NCBI RefSeq assembly: GCF_036860675.1
Contig: NZ_JAYKGK010000010.1
Span: 54,411-118,410, forward strand
Source of the DNA: Rosettibacter primus
GTDB lineage: Bacteria; Bacteroidota; Ignavibacteria; Ignavibacteriales; Melioribacteraceae
Direction of reading: 5' to 3'
DNA length: 64,000 bases
Every line of letters begins with the position of its first letter. Positions within the stretch are counted from its first letter, which is position 1. A model generated the notes under the pieces. The model made no database searches. It was not told the DNA's origin and saw only the letters and a program-made list of their open reading frames with translations. The position numbers and the translations under genes are program-made. Shown one piece after another: positions 8,583 through 18,497 of this stretch.

Positions 8583-10492
8583 TGATAAAATTAGATTCAA
8601 AAGTTCCGGAAGGTCCTATTCAGGATAAATGGGAAAATCATAAATTTAATATGAAACTTGTCAGTCCTGCAAACAAACGTAAATATGAAATTATAGTTGT
8701 AGGGACAGGACTTGCGGGTGCCTCAGCAGCTGCTTCGTTAGGAGAACTTGGTTACAATGTAAAAGTATTTACATTCCATGATAGTGCCAGAAGAGCGCAT
8801 AGTATTGCAGCACAGGGCGGTATTAACGCAGCTAAAAATTATCAAAACGATGGTGATTCTGTTTATAGACTTTTTTATGATACAATTAAAGGTGGTGACT
8901 TTCGTGCTCGCGAAGCAAATGTTTATAGACTGGCAGAAGTTAGTGGAAATATTATTGACCAGTGTGTAGCTCAAGGTGTTCCTTTTGCTCGTGAATATGG
9001 CGGTATGCTCGATAATCGTTCTTTTGGCGGTGCATTGGTATCAAGAACTTTTTATGCAAAAGGTCAAACAGGTCAGCAGCTTCTCCTCGGTGCTTATTCA
9101 GCAATGAATAGACAAATCAATTTAGGGAATGTTAAACTTTACACACGCCGCGAAATGCTTGACATTGTTGTAATTGATGGAGTTGCAAGAGGAATTGTTG
9201 TTAGAAATCTTTTAACCGGCGAAATTGAAAAATATTCTGCTCATGCTGTAATTCTTGCCACAGGTGGTTATTCAAATGTCTTCTTCTTATCTACTAATGC
9301 TATGAATTGTAATGCAACAGCAATATGGCGTGCACATAAAAGAGGTGCGGCTTTCGCTAACCCATGCTTTACTCAGATTCATCCAACCTGTTTGCCTTTG
9401 CATGGTGATATTCAATCAAAATTGACTTTAATGAGCGAAAGCTTACGAAATGATGGCAGAATCTGGGTTTCAAAATTTAAAGGAGATATGCGTCATCCAA
9501 ATGATATTCCTGAAGAAGAACGTGACTATTTCCTTGAAAGAAAATATCCAACCTATGGAAATCTTGCACCCCGCGATATTTCATCAAGAGCTGCTAAAGA
9601 AGTTGTAGATGAAGGTCGTGGCGCTCAAGGACAAGAAGCAGTCTATCTTGATTTCAGAGATGCTATAAATAGACTCGGAAAAAAAGTTATTGAAGAACGT
9701 TATGGAAATTTATTCGAAATATATCAAACTATAACCGGGGAAAACCCTTATGAAGTACCAATGAAAATTTATCCAGCACCACATTATACTATGGGTGGAC
9801 TCTGGGTAGATTATAATTTAATGAGTACAATTCCTGGTTTGTTTGTTGCAGGCGAAGCAAATTTTTCTGACCATGGAGCAAATCGACTCGGTGCAAGTGC
9901 TCTTATGCAAGGTTTAGCTGATGGTTATTTTATTCTCCCTTATACAATTGGAAACTATTTAGCAAGCGAAAAACCTTCACTTATTAAAACTGACCACCCT
10001 GAATTTGATAAAGTCAAAAATGAAATAGAAGATTTTGTTCATAAACTTTTATCTATTAAAGGAAAAAGAACTGTTGATAGCATTCATAAACAATTAGGCA
10101 GAATAATGTGGGATAAAGTTGGAATGGCAAGAAGTGAACAAGGTTTGAAAGAAGCAATTAAAGAAATTAGAGAGCTTAGAGAAGAATTCTGGAAAAATGT
10201 TAACGTTGTGGGAAGTGCAAATGATCTTAACCAATGTTTGGAAAGAGCAGGCAGAGTTGCAGATTATCTTGAATTAGCAGAATTGATGGCAATTGATGCT
10301 TTACATCGAAATGAATCTTGTGGTGCACACTTTAGAGTAGAATATCAAACAGAAGAAGGTGAAGCTAAAAGAAATGATGAAGAATTTGCCTATGTAGCTG
10401 CATGGGAATTCAAAGAAGTCGGTAAATGGGAATTGAACAAAGAGCCATTAATATTTGAAACAGTACAATTAGCAACAAGAAGTTATAAGTAA
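8582..10492 (+). CDS. sdhA: succinate dehydrogenase / fumarate reductase flavoprotein subunit
   Basis: The 636-residue protein has the N-terminal FAD dinucleotide-binding motif VVGTGLAGASAAASLGELG (about residues 39-57) and the covalent-FAD histidine segment AHSIAAQGGINAAKNY. It also has the substrate-site motif HPTCLP and the C-terminal flavoprotein domain with DYLELAELMAIDALHR. It oxidises succinate to fumarate or runs in reverse. The length matches the Bacteroidota type B subunit. It is the middle gene of sdhCAB. Direction of the reaction in vivo cannot be read from sequence. Confidence 0.95.
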   Translation: MIKLDSKVPEGPIQDKWENHKFNMKLVSPANKRKYEIIVVGTGLAGASAAASLGELGYNVKVFTFHDSARRAHSIAAQGGINAAKNYQNDGDSVYRLFYDTIKGGDFRAREANVYRLAEVSGNIIDQCVAQGVPFAREYGGMLDNRSFGGALVSRTFYAKGQTGQQLLLGAYSAMNRQINLGNVKLYTRREMLDIVVIDGVARGIVVRNLLTGEIEKYSAHAVILATGGYSNVFFLSTNAMNCNATAIWRAHKRGAAFANPCFTQIHPTCLPLHGDIQSKLTLMSESLRNDGRIWVSKFKGDMRHPNDIPEEERDYFLERKYPTYGNLAPRDISSRAAKEVVDEGRGAQGQEAVYLDFRDAINRLGKKVIEERYGNLFEIYQTITGENPYEVPMKIYPAPHYTMGGLWVDYNLMSTIPGLFVAGEANFSDHGANRLGASALMQGLADGYFILPYTIGNYLASEKPSLIKTDHPEFDKVKNEIEDFVHKLLSIKGKRTVDSIHKQLGRIMWDKVGMARSEQGLKEAIKEIRELREEFWKNVNVVGSANDLNQCLERAGRVADYLELAELMAIDALHRNESCGAHFRVEYQTEEGEAKRNDEEFAYVAAWEFKEVGKWELNKEPLIFETVQLATRSYK

Positions 10493-10525
10493 TTAAATAA
10501 AAGTTTGGAATTAAGGGGTAAAAAA

Positions 10526-11296
10526 ATGAACGAGAAAAAATTAAACCTAACATTAAAAATCTGGCGTCAAGCAGGACCACATGCTGCCGGAAGTTTTGTT
10601 GAATATAAAGTTTCTGTTTCACCCGATTCTTCATTCCTTGAAATGCTTGATGAATTGAATAACGAACTCGAAAGCAAAAATCTAGAACCAATTGCATTTG
10701 AAAGTGATTGTCGTGAAGGAATATGCGGAACTTGTGGAATTGTTATTAATGGTCATCCCCATGGACCGATACCTCGAATTGCTACATGTCAATTGCATAT
10801 GAGGAATTTTAAAGATGGGGATACAATTTGGGTTGAACCATACAGAGCCAAAGCATTTCCAGTAATAAAAGATTTAATAGTTGACCGTTCAGCTTTAGAT
10901 AGAATTATGGAAGCTGGTGGATTTATTTCGATTAATACAGGAAGTGCCCCTGATGGAAATGCAATTCCAATCCCAAAAGATGTAGCTTCAGAAGCAATGG
11001 ATTCTGCAACTTGTATTGGCTGCGGTGCTTGCGTAGCTGCATGTAAAAACGCTTCGGCAATGTTGTTTGTAAGTGCCAAAGTTTCTCATCTTGCATTACT
11101 GCCTCAAGGTCAACCTGAACGGTATAGAAGAGTTCAAGCAATGGTAAAGAAAATGGATGAATTAGGATTTGGGGCTTGTTCAAATACTTATGCCTGCGAA
11201 GCTGAATGCCCAAAAGGAATTTCAATTAGAAATATTGCTCGCATGAATCGTGAATATGTTAAGGCTAAATTAAAATCGGAAGAAGTGGAAGCTTAG
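10526..11296 (+). CDS. sdhB: succinate dehydrogenase / fumarate reductase iron-sulfur subunit
   Basis: About 256 residues. An N-terminal ferredoxin domain carries the [2Fe-2S] ligands in CREGICGTCG plus a later Cys in ATCQLHM. The C-terminal domain has CIGCGACVAACKNAS and CSNTYACEAECPKGI for the other two clusters. It passes electrons between the flavin and the heme/quinone subunit. I chose ATG at 10526 because AAGGGG lies 7-8 bases upstream; a TTG seven codons earlier is open but has no ribosome site. It is the last gene of the operon and is followed at once by a terminator. Confidence 0.95.
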   Translation: MNEKKLNLTLKIWRQAGPHAAGSFVEYKVSVSPDSSFLEMLDELNNELESKNLEPIAFESDCREGICGTCGIVINGHPHGPIPRIATCQLHMRNFKDGDTIWVEPYRAKAFPVIKDLIVDRSALDRIMEAGGFISINTGSAPDGNAIPIPKDVASEAMDSATCIGCGACVAACKNASAMLFVSAKVSHLALLPQGQPERYRRVQAMVKKMDELGFGACSNTYACEAECPKGISIRNIARMNREYVKAKLKSEEVEA

Positions 11297-11304
11297 ATAC
11301 TTAT

Positions 11305-11336
11305 AAATCCCGACAAATTTTGTCGGGATTTTTTTT
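11305..11336 (+). terminator. rho-independent terminator after sdhCAB
   Basis: AAATCCCGAC and GTCGGGATTT form a strong stem with a short AT loop, followed by a run of eight T. It begins about 9 bases after the sdhB stop. Confidence 0.92.
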
Positions 11337-11399
11337 AACCTTTTTGGTATTATTGAGAAGCTTTATTGTGAAATTATTTCTGGGGAACTCAACTCAATC

Positions 11400-13052
11400 A
11401 TGTTCGAACGAGAAATAAAATTTATTTATGACTTTAATCTTAACAAGGTGAGCAAGCTTGGCCCATATTTTACTTTCGAACAATTATCCAAATTGGATTT
11501 GCATCCGGCAATATTAAATTATATCTCGGCTGAAATTGATTATATTATTTTTGAAGATAGACAAAAACTTCTAAGAGATTCAATATTCGATTACTCGGGA
11601 GAAAAAATCGCTTATTACTTTTCTCTTATCAATGATGAAATAAAAAAAACAAAAAGACTTTCCTTTGAATATATCTCAAAATTAATTCTGCATGCTTCTT
11701 CCTTCACAATCAATTATCTGGTTCGACCTAAATGGACACTTAAAAAATTTATTTACGATGAGGGTGAACACAGAACCTCTGGAGAAATCAAACAAATCTT
11801 AAATTATGTTTATTACTATAATTATCTAAAAAAAATTTTGATTTCATACATCAATTCAAAAAAAATCCTTTCTTTGAATCTTCAAGAATTCGAAGAACTT
11901 CTTGACAAAATTGATAAAATAGGTGTTGAAACAAATCTCAATAATATTTTATCAACTGCTCTTAACTCGATGGCAGATTTTTTCAATATCGGCGAACTTC
12001 AAAAAAATAAAATTCCACTTCAGGCAATAGAGCTTTTTCTTGAAGAAAAAAATTTAGAACAGCATTTAAGAAGACTCCGAATTGCATTTGGTGAAGATTC
12101 AACAATTAAATGCAGCATAAATGATATACAAAAAGAATTTAATGCTATTTTAACTGAAGAAAAACAACTTGAAGAAGCTGAGCGACCAAAGCCTGAAACT
12201 ATTGAAGAACCAATCGAATCTATAGACGAAATTAAAATTAAAGAACCCGAAGAAAATATTTATGAAGAAGATTCTTTTGAAGAAGATATAATTGAATTAG
12301 AAAATACTGAAGTTAATATCGAAGAAGAATTAAACCAAGAAAGTGAGGATATCCAGAAATCTGAAGAATTAGAAAGTGAAAATTTATCTGAAGCTGAAAA
12401 AAATGAAGAGGAAATACAAATCACTTATAAACCACAAAAATTTAGAATAAGAGTTGACAAAGACAACGAGATTGAACCTATTGACGAATCAGAAGAAGAA
12501 ATAGAAAATCAAGAAGGAGATGAGGAACAACAAGATGAATCTACTGCACAAGAAGAAGAAGTTACAATCTCAACTAAATTTTTTGATAATAAAAATTTGA
12601 TAAAAGATGAACCAGAAGAATTGTCAAATGAAGAAGATGAATTCGAAAAAGAAAAAAATAAAATTGAAGAAGAAGCTGATAATCACGATACACTTGAATC
12701 TATTTTTAAAATTGCTGATGAAACAATTTATTCAGAAGAAAAAAGTTATGAGCCTGATTTAAATGAAACCATAAAAAAAAATTTATCTGAGGAAAACAAG
12801 AAAAAAACTAAATCAATTAATATAAACGAACTCTTAGAAGACAAAGAAATAACAAAAATAATTGAAACCATATTTGATTATGACATTGAAGATTTTTCAA
12901 ACATTCTTGAATTAATTTCAAATAGCAATTCAATTGAAGAAGCTAATCAAATTATTGACAATGCACTTTTAAATCGTAATCTCAGTTCCAATTCAAAAGA
13001 AGCTGAACAATTCAAATCAATTATCTCGGAATATTTTAAGAGCTCACAATAA
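11400..13052 (+). CDS. unknown very acidic protein upstream of obgE
   Basis: I do not recognise this 550-residue protein. It has three parts: a folded, helix-rich N-terminal region (about 1-255) with many aromatic and basic residues; a long, strongly acidic, low-complexity linker (about 255-445) dominated by Glu, Asp, Ser and Asn; and a short helical C-terminal domain (about 470-550, starting INELLEDKEITKII). No signal peptide or membrane helix is visible, so it is probably cytoplasmic. Its stop is one base before the obgE start, so the two are very likely cotranscribed and perhaps functionally linked to ribosome assembly or stress. That link is inference from position only. Confidence 0.7.
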   Translation: MFEREIKFIYDFNLNKVSKLGPYFTFEQLSKLDLHPAILNYISAEIDYIIFEDRQKLLRDSIFDYSGEKIAYYFSLINDEIKKTKRLSFEYISKLILHASSFTINYLVRPKWTLKKFIYDEGEHRTSGEIKQILNYVYYYNYLKKILISYINSKKILSLNLQEFEELLDKIDKIGVETNLNNILSTALNSMADFFNIGELQKNKIPLQAIELFLEEKNLEQHLRRLRIAFGEDSTIKCSINDIQKEFNAILTEEKQLEEAERPKPETIEEPIESIDEIKIKEPEENIYEEDSFEEDIIELENTEVNIEEELNQESEDIQKSEELESENLSEAEKNEEEIQITYKPQKFRIRVDKDNEIEPIDESEEEIENQEGDEEQQDESTAQEEEVTISTKFFDNKNLIKDEPEELSNEEDEFEKEKNKIEEEADNHDTLESIFKIADETIYSEEKSYEPDLNETIKKNLSEENKKKTKSININELLEDKEITKIIETIFDYDIEDFSNILELISNSNSIEEANQIIDNALLNRNLSSNSKEAEQFKSIISEYFKSSQ

Positions 13053-13053
13053 T

Positions 13054-14037
13054 ATGTTTATAGATTACGCAAAAATTTATGTAAAAGCCGGTAAAGGGGG
13101 CAATGGAGCAGTTGCATTTAGAAGAGAAAAATATGTACCAAAAGGAGGACCAGCCGGTGGTAATGGCGGTAATGGCGGCAATGTAATTTTTGTTGCCGAT
13201 AAAAATTTAAACACACTTCTTGATGTTAGATACAAAAGAAAATATATCGCACAGAATGGTCAACCCGGTGGCTCATCTCTTAAAGATGGAAAAAATGGTA
13301 AAGATATTTTTATTAAAGTTCCCGTTGGAACTGTAATTAAAGACGCTGAAACTGAAGAAGTTCTTTGCGACCTCGACAAAGATGGAAAAACTTTCCTTGC
13401 AGCTAAAGGTGGTAAAGGTGGAAAAGGAAATGCAAACTTTGCAACCCCTACAAATCAAACACCAAGATATGCAGAACCTGGCAAAGAAGGAGAAGAAAAA
13501 AATTTAATACTCGAATTAAAATTAATTGCTGATGTAGGTTTGGTTGGATTTCCAAATGTTGGCAAATCAACCTTGATTTCTGTTATATCAGAAGCAAAAC
13601 CAAAAATAGCAGATTATCCCTTCACCACACTCGAACCAAATCTTGGAATCGTTCGTTATAAAGATTTTCAAAGTTTTACTGTAGCCGATATACCTGGAAT
13701 AATTGAAGGAGCTCACAAAGGTAAAGGTCTTGGATTAAAATTTTTGCGTCATATCGAAAGAACAAAAATTTTGTTAATAATGATTGACATTACTTCTGAA
13801 AATTATCAAAAAGATTATAAAACCTTGATAAGTGAACTTGAAAAATATTCTAAAGTCTTAAGCAAAAAGAAGCGCATAATCGGATTTTCTAAAGCAGACT
13901 TAGCTGATGATTCAACTATTAGAAAAATTAAAAAGAAAAAAATTGATGATAACATTCCTGTTGTTGTTTTTTCTGCTGTAAGTGGTTTTGGCATTCAAGA
14001 ACTTTTAGATGAATTATGGAAACAACTTCAAGATTAA
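13054..14037 (+). CDS. obgE: GTPase Obg
   Basis: The 327-residue protein has the glycine-rich Obg fold (about residues 1-158, with GKGGNGAVAFRREKYVPKGG) and then the GTPase domain: P-loop GFPNVGKST, switch region TTLEPNLG, G3 DIPGIIEGAHKGKGLG, and an FSKAD segment in place of the NKxD motif. It lacks the optional C-terminal OCT domain, as in many Bacteroidota. Obg acts in late 50S ribosome assembly and stress control. The G4 motif reading SKAD instead of NKAD is a known variation in this family, so I do not treat it as loss of function. It overlaps the next gene by 22 bases. Confidence 0.95.
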   Translation: MFIDYAKIYVKAGKGGNGAVAFRREKYVPKGGPAGGNGGNGGNVIFVADKNLNTLLDVRYKRKYIAQNGQPGGSSLKDGKNGKDIFIKVPVGTVIKDAETEEVLCDLDKDGKTFLAAKGGKGGKGNANFATPTNQTPRYAEPGKEGEEKNLILELKLIADVGLVGFPNVGKSTLISVISEAKPKIADYPFTTLEPNLGIVRYKDFQSFTVADIPGIIEGAHKGKGLGLKFLRHIERTKILLIMIDITSENYQKDYKTLISELEKYSKVLSKKKRIIGFSKADLADDSTIRKIKKKKIDDNIPVVVFSAVSGFGIQELLDELWKQLQD

Positions 14038-15026
14038 CTTTAGGCGGATTTATTTTCCGAATCCTAATTTTATCTTTCATTTTGTTAATCACATCATTAA
14101 TTTGTTTATCAATAGGAAGCGTAAAGATTAATATTATTGACATTTTCTCAATTCTTTTTAATAATCAAGATAATTTTTTATCTCAAATAATTTTAGAGAT
14201 AAGATTACCCCGAATTCTTTATGCAATTATGGTTGGCGGAGGTTTATCAATTGCTGGTGCTGTATTTCAATCTTTATTGATGAATCCTTTGGCCGAACCT
14301 TACATTCTTGGCATTTCAAGTGGCGGAACATTTGGAGCAATTCTATCTTTCATCTTAGGATTATCTTTTATCGGAACTCAATTTCTTGCTTTTGCAGGCT
14401 CGCTATCTGTTATGTTAATAGTTTTCATATTGGGAAGAAGATTTGGAGAACTTGAACCAAATGTTCTTTTACTTTCGGGCATTATGGTTGGTGCTTTTTT
14501 CTCTGCTGCAATTTTATTAATGATGACTTTAATGAACGATTCTCTTAGAACAGCTATTTTCTGGTTAATAGGCAATTTATCATTAGCAGAAAAAAACAAT
14601 CTCATTTTTGTTATCCCTGTTACAATTTTAACTTCAGGAATTTTAATTCTTTTATCAAACAAGTTTAATGTTATAAGTCTTGGTTCGGATTATGCAAAAC
14701 AACTGGGAATTAATACAAAACTTCTTCGAAATTCATCTTACATTCTAACCAGCATTATGATTGGAACGCTTGTTTCCGTAAGCGGAATTATTGGATTTGT
14801 AGGATTATTAATTCCACATATTTGCAGAATAATTTTTGGTAATGATAACAGAATCGTATTTACTTCGTCATTTTTTATTGGAGCATCATACTTAACAATT
14901 GCAGACACAATTGCTAGAACAATTATCTCACCTGCCGAATTACCAGTCGGAGCTATTACTGCGTTGATAGGTGCCCCTGTTTTTATTTATCTACTTAAGA
15001 AGAGATTTAACTCAACAAATCAGTGA
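14016..15026 (+). CDS. FecCD/BtuC-family ABC transporter permease
   Basis: The 336-residue protein has about 8-10 transmembrane helices. Signature segments of the siderophore/heme/cobalamin permease family are present: GGGLSIAGAVFQSLLMNPLAEP, here read in two parts, then LGISSGGTFGAI, GFVGLLIPHICRI and a C-terminal GAPVFIYLLKK. It would form the inner-membrane channel with an ATPase and a binding protein, neither of which is next to it. The ATG at 14016 lies inside the end of obgE. The riboswitch-controlled btuB 7 kb away makes cobalamin one possible substrate, but iron-siderophore is equally consistent. Confidence 0.85.
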   Translation: METTSRLTLGGFIFRILILSFILLITSLICLSIGSVKINIIDIFSILFNNQDNFLSQIILEIRLPRILYAIMVGGGLSIAGAVFQSLLMNPLAEPYILGISSGGTFGAILSFILGLSFIGTQFLAFAGSLSVMLIVFILGRRFGELEPNVLLLSGIMVGAFFSAAILLMMTLMNDSLRTAIFWLIGNLSLAEKNNLIFVIPVTILTSGILILLSNKFNVISLGSDYAKQLGINTKLLRNSSYILTSIMIGTLVSVSGIIGFVGLLIPHICRIIFGNDNRIVFTSSFFIGASYLTIADTIARTIISPAELPVGAITALIGAPVFIYLLKKRFNSTNQ

Positions 15027-15035
15027 GGATAAATT

Positions 15036-15863
15036 ATGAAGATAAAAAAATTAAAAGTCTGGATACTTGCAATAATTTTCATTTCTGCTTGCTCTACTGG
15101 CATTAATATATTCACAGACAATGATGAGGTTAATTTAGGCAAACAGTTTGATTCAGAAATTCGAAAGAATACAAAAGAATATCCAATTTATGATAATCAA
15201 GAAGTAAAAGAATACATTGATAAAAATATTTTTCGTGAAATATTGAAATCACCTGAAATTAAAAAGCGTGATGTATATAATTATCAAATAGAAATAATTA
15301 AGAACGACAGTATATTAAATGCATTTGCACTACCTGGCGGTTACATTTACTTATATACTGGTTTATTAAAATATCTTGATTCAGAAGCAGCTCTTGCTGG
15401 TGTAATTGGCCATGAAATTGCACATGTTGAAAGAAGACATGCAACACAAAGAATAACAGCTTCATATGGAATATCAATTATATTAAGTATTGCACTTGGT
15501 GAAAATCCATCTCAATTAGCTGAACTGGCAGCAAATTTATTTTCTGGTTTAGCACTTCTTGCAAACAGCAGAGCCAATGAAGATGAAAGTGATGAATATT
15601 CAATTAAATATCTTAGCTCAACAAGATTTTATCCCGGTGCAGTAAAATTCTTTTTTGAAAAACTTAGAGATGATGGATTAGTTTCACAATCAAGTTCTAA
15701 AATTGCAACTTTTCTTTCAACTCATCCTGACCCACTGGATAGAATTAACACAACAGAGAATAGACTAAAAGCCCTGGGCATTACAATATTAAATTATAAA
15801 CATGATGGAGAAAGTATTTTCAAAGAATCTTATAAGCAAAATATTTTAAATAAACTGAATTAA
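15036..15863 (+). CDS. M48-family metalloprotease lipoprotein
   Basis: The 275-residue protein has an N-terminal signal ending in a lipobox (IFISACSTG, Cys near residue 20), so it is predicted to be membrane-anchored. The zinc motif HEIAH (in GVIGHEIAHVERRHA, about residues 126-140) is followed by the third ligand Glu in NEDESDEYS. This is the M48B / BepA-like arrangement; unlike BepA it has no TPR tail. Related proteins degrade misassembled outer-membrane proteins. It follows the permease by 9 bases with a GAGGAT ribosome site and is probably in the same operon. Confidence 0.88.
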   Translation: MKIKKLKVWILAIIFISACSTGINIFTDNDEVNLGKQFDSEIRKNTKEYPIYDNQEVKEYIDKNIFREILKSPEIKKRDVYNYQIEIIKNDSILNAFALPGGYIYLYTGLLKYLDSEAALAGVIGHEIAHVERRHATQRITASYGISIILSIALGENPSQLAELAANLFSGLALLANSRANEDESDEYSIKYLSSTRFYPGAVKFFFEKLRDDGLVSQSSSKIATFLSTHPDPLDRINTTENRLKALGITILNYKHDGESIFKESYKQNILNKLN

Positions 15864-16208
15864 TCTGGTATAAAAATAATTATTCAATCCATCTGAAAGA
15901 ATAAATTTTTTTACGGTGTTTTAAAGAAAAATTATAAACAAAGATAAAGGTGGAAAAATATTTGGGTTAGTCTTCATTATCATCATTTATTAAAAGAAAA
16001 AATATTTTTAGCAATTCAAAATGATAGAAAAGATATGAGTATAAGTAAATATTGGAAATTTGATTAACTTAGATAATAGTGACGCTATCAGGTTAGTTTT
16101 TGGCAATATCTGGCTATCTTTGTTTTCATTCCTTTAACTATATTAATTTTAGAATTATTCACTTAGATATTCCCATACACTCATTCACCTATAAAAATCA
16201 GGTGTTAT
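15864..16208. other. intergenic region upstream of the xylan locus
   Basis: About 345 AT-rich bases with no convincing gene. TATCTTTG at 16115-16122 matches the Bacteroidota -7 box, but no -33 TTG lies at the usual distance, so a promoter here is only a suggestion. It most likely carries the control region for the three glycosidase genes that follow. Confidence 0.45.
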
Positions 16209-18458
16209 ATGAAAAAATTATTATTCTTATTATTCGTTAATTTTATTTTAGTTACATCGTTAATTTCTCAATCAATCTCATTTAAGACATATATAAATCC
16301 TGTTATTCCCGGCGATCATCCAGACCCTACATTAACAAAAATTGGAAAATATTTTTATACTTCTGGTTCTTCATTTAATCCAACACCAAAAATTTATCGT
16401 TCAACGGATTTAGTTCATTGGGAAGTAATTGCACAGCCAGTTTCTGCTTCATGGTCTGACTATGGTGATAGTCCAGGCGGAGGAATTTGGGGCGGACACA
16501 TGGTTTATTACAATGGAAAATACTGGCATTTCTTCGGAAGAGGTGGGGGAAGTATGTATTTTGTTACAGCGGATAAACCTGAAGGTCCATGGAGTTCTCC
16601 AACTCGAATGCGAGTCCCTTCAGGTATGACTGAAGGTTTAGGAGTAGATAATTCTATTTTTATTGATGAAGATACCGGCAAATGGTATTTGCTTACAAAA
16701 GCAGGAGAACCTAATAATCACATTGTAGAATTAGGTAATGATGGTCAACCAACAGGAAAAGTTTTTGATTTGACATGGCTGAATCCACCTCCATACCCAT
16801 ACGGCTGGGCTGAAGGCCCAGTTATGTGGAAATACAAAGGTTATTATTACTATAGTTTTGCACAACATCTTGTTGGTGCACAATATGTAATGCGCAGTGA
16901 TACTTTAACAGATGATAAATCTAAATGGACAATAATTGGTACAAATATTTTTACCGGTCCAAGATATTTCTATAATACTCCCAATCATATTTCTCCAGCT
17001 GTTCTGCTCGATGATAGTACAAGCTGGGTTATTGCACATAGCTATCATGGAAACAGTCTCTGGTATGCTCAGGGAAGACAAGGTTTACTTTGTCAGGTAA
17101 AATATAACGAGCAAGGATTTCCAGTAATTCAATATCCATCTAATAATGGTGTTGAAGCTCCTAAACTTCCAAGCAGTGGAATCCCTTGGGCAGTACCGCA
17201 TTCTGACTTTTTTGATTCTGAAAAACTTAATCCTGAATGGTCTTTCTTAGGTTATACATCTTCAAATACATACTCACTTACTGAAAGACCGGGATGGTTA
17301 AGACTTTCGCCAAAAAGCAGCACTAAGCCAAATACAATTATTAAAAATGATGGAGAACATAATTATTCTTTAATAACAAAATTAGATTTTAATCCATCAT
17401 CAACTTCTCACGAAGCAGGTTTGTGGATAATCAATGGCCCTCAAACTCTTACTGTTAAAGTATACAGCACAGTAAATTCCAATGGGAAAAAAGTTTTAGC
17501 CTTTAGTTTTGACAAAACTTATTACGAAGTTGAAAATAACATTGGAAATATTGTATGGCTGAAATTAATTCGTGATGAACATTTTATGTCAGGTTATTAC
17601 AGTGAAGATGGTAATAACTGGAAACAAATTGGACAGGGAATTGATGCAACAGCAATCGACAGAGAACAAACACAATACAATAATTTTACTGGCAATAAAC
17701 AGGGTCTTTATGTAAAAGGTAAAGAAGCATATTTTGACCTTTACATTTATAGAGATGCTTATACAAAAATTACAGCTCAAAATCCTGCAAATTATCTTGG
17801 TGTAAGTCCAATGAGTAACTATTTAAGCAGTATTCATAATAATGATTGGGCAATGTATGCCGGAGTAGAATTTGGCAGCAGTAACTACAAAAAAACTCCT
17901 GACTCAATTGAAATATCAGCATCGAGTTATACTACAGGTGGAACAGTTGAAGTCTGGCTTGATTCAATTGATACTGGATTAAAAATTGCAGAATGCAAAA
18001 TTGAGAACACTGGAAGCTGGAATAATTATCAAATTTTTACATCAAAAGTTAATTCAACAATAAGTGGTAATCACGATTTATATTTTAAGTTTGTAGGTGC
18101 CGGTACAGACCAGCTTTTTAGAATAAACTGGTTTAGATTTTCAAATGCTTATGATACTCTAACATCTGTTAAAGAATATGGTGAAAGTTCTTTCAAAAAT
18201 TATCAGCTCTATCAAAATTATCCAAATCCATTTAATAATAGCACTAATATTAGTTTCTTTATCCCCTATGATTCAAATGTCTCATTAAAAATTTATGATT
18301 TGCTTGGAAGAGAAGTAACTACATTATTATCAGAAAAGTTAATTTCAGGTAATTATTCACTCAAATGGGATGCAAGTAATTATTCAGGAGGTGTATATTT
18401 TTATCAATTAAAAGCTAATAACTATATTGACACAAAGAAACTTATTTTATTAAAATAA
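16209..18458 (+). CDS. secreted GH43 glycosidase with type IX sorting domain
   Basis: The 749-residue protein has a signal peptide (cut near SLISQ). A five-bladed GH43 catalytic domain (about 25-320) shows the family's three acids: Asp39 in HPDPT (base), Asp147 in LGVDNSIF and Glu202 in WAEGPVMW (acid). A concanavalin-like domain follows (about 335-515), then a CBM6-like sugar-binding region (about 520-655) and a C-terminal sorting tail beginning YQNYPNPFNNSTNISF. Likely activity is beta-xylosidase or alpha-L-arabinofuranosidase on xylan side chains or oligomers, exported by type IX secretion. It is first of three glycosidase genes in a row. Confidence 0.9.
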   Translation: MKKLLFLLFVNFILVTSLISQSISFKTYINPVIPGDHPDPTLTKIGKYFYTSGSSFNPTPKIYRSTDLVHWEVIAQPVSASWSDYGDSPGGGIWGGHMVYYNGKYWHFFGRGGGSMYFVTADKPEGPWSSPTRMRVPSGMTEGLGVDNSIFIDEDTGKWYLLTKAGEPNNHIVELGNDGQPTGKVFDLTWLNPPPYPYGWAEGPVMWKYKGYYYYSFAQHLVGAQYVMRSDTLTDDKSKWTIIGTNIFTGPRYFYNTPNHISPAVLLDDSTSWVIAHSYHGNSLWYAQGRQGLLCQVKYNEQGFPVIQYPSNNGVEAPKLPSSGIPWAVPHSDFFDSEKLNPEWSFLGYTSSNTYSLTERPGWLRLSPKSSTKPNTIIKNDGEHNYSLITKLDFNPSSTSHEAGLWIINGPQTLTVKVYSTVNSNGKKVLAFSFDKTYYEVENNIGNIVWLKLIRDEHFMSGYYSEDGNNWKQIGQGIDATAIDREQTQYNNFTGNKQGLYVKGKEAYFDLYIYRDAYTKITAQNPANYLGVSPMSNYLSSIHNNDWAMYAGVEFGSSNYKKTPDSIEISASSYTTGGTVEVWLDSIDTGLKIAECKIENTGSWNNYQIFTSKVNSTISGNHDLYFKFVGAGTDQLFRINWFRFSNAYDTLTSVKEYGESSFKNYQLYQNYPNPFNNSTNISFFIPYDSNVSLKIYDLLGREVTTLLSEKLISGNYSLKWDASNYSGGVYFYQLKANNYIDTKKLILLK

Positions 18459-18497
18459 TCTTATGAAGATACTTCAAATAATATAAGGAGAATAAAA

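Noticed and set aside
10505..10525. Longer sdhB start at TTG
   Set aside because: No ribosome site before it, while AAGGGG precedes the ATG at 10526.
13054..14037. Obg G4 motif SKAD taken as a defect
   Set aside because: Variation at the first residue of this motif is known in Obg proteins and the other GTPase motifs are intact.
16115..16122. TATCTTTG as promoter of the xylan operon
   Set aside because: Matches the -7 box only; no TTG at 17-23 bases upstream, the nearest TTTG being 12 bases away.
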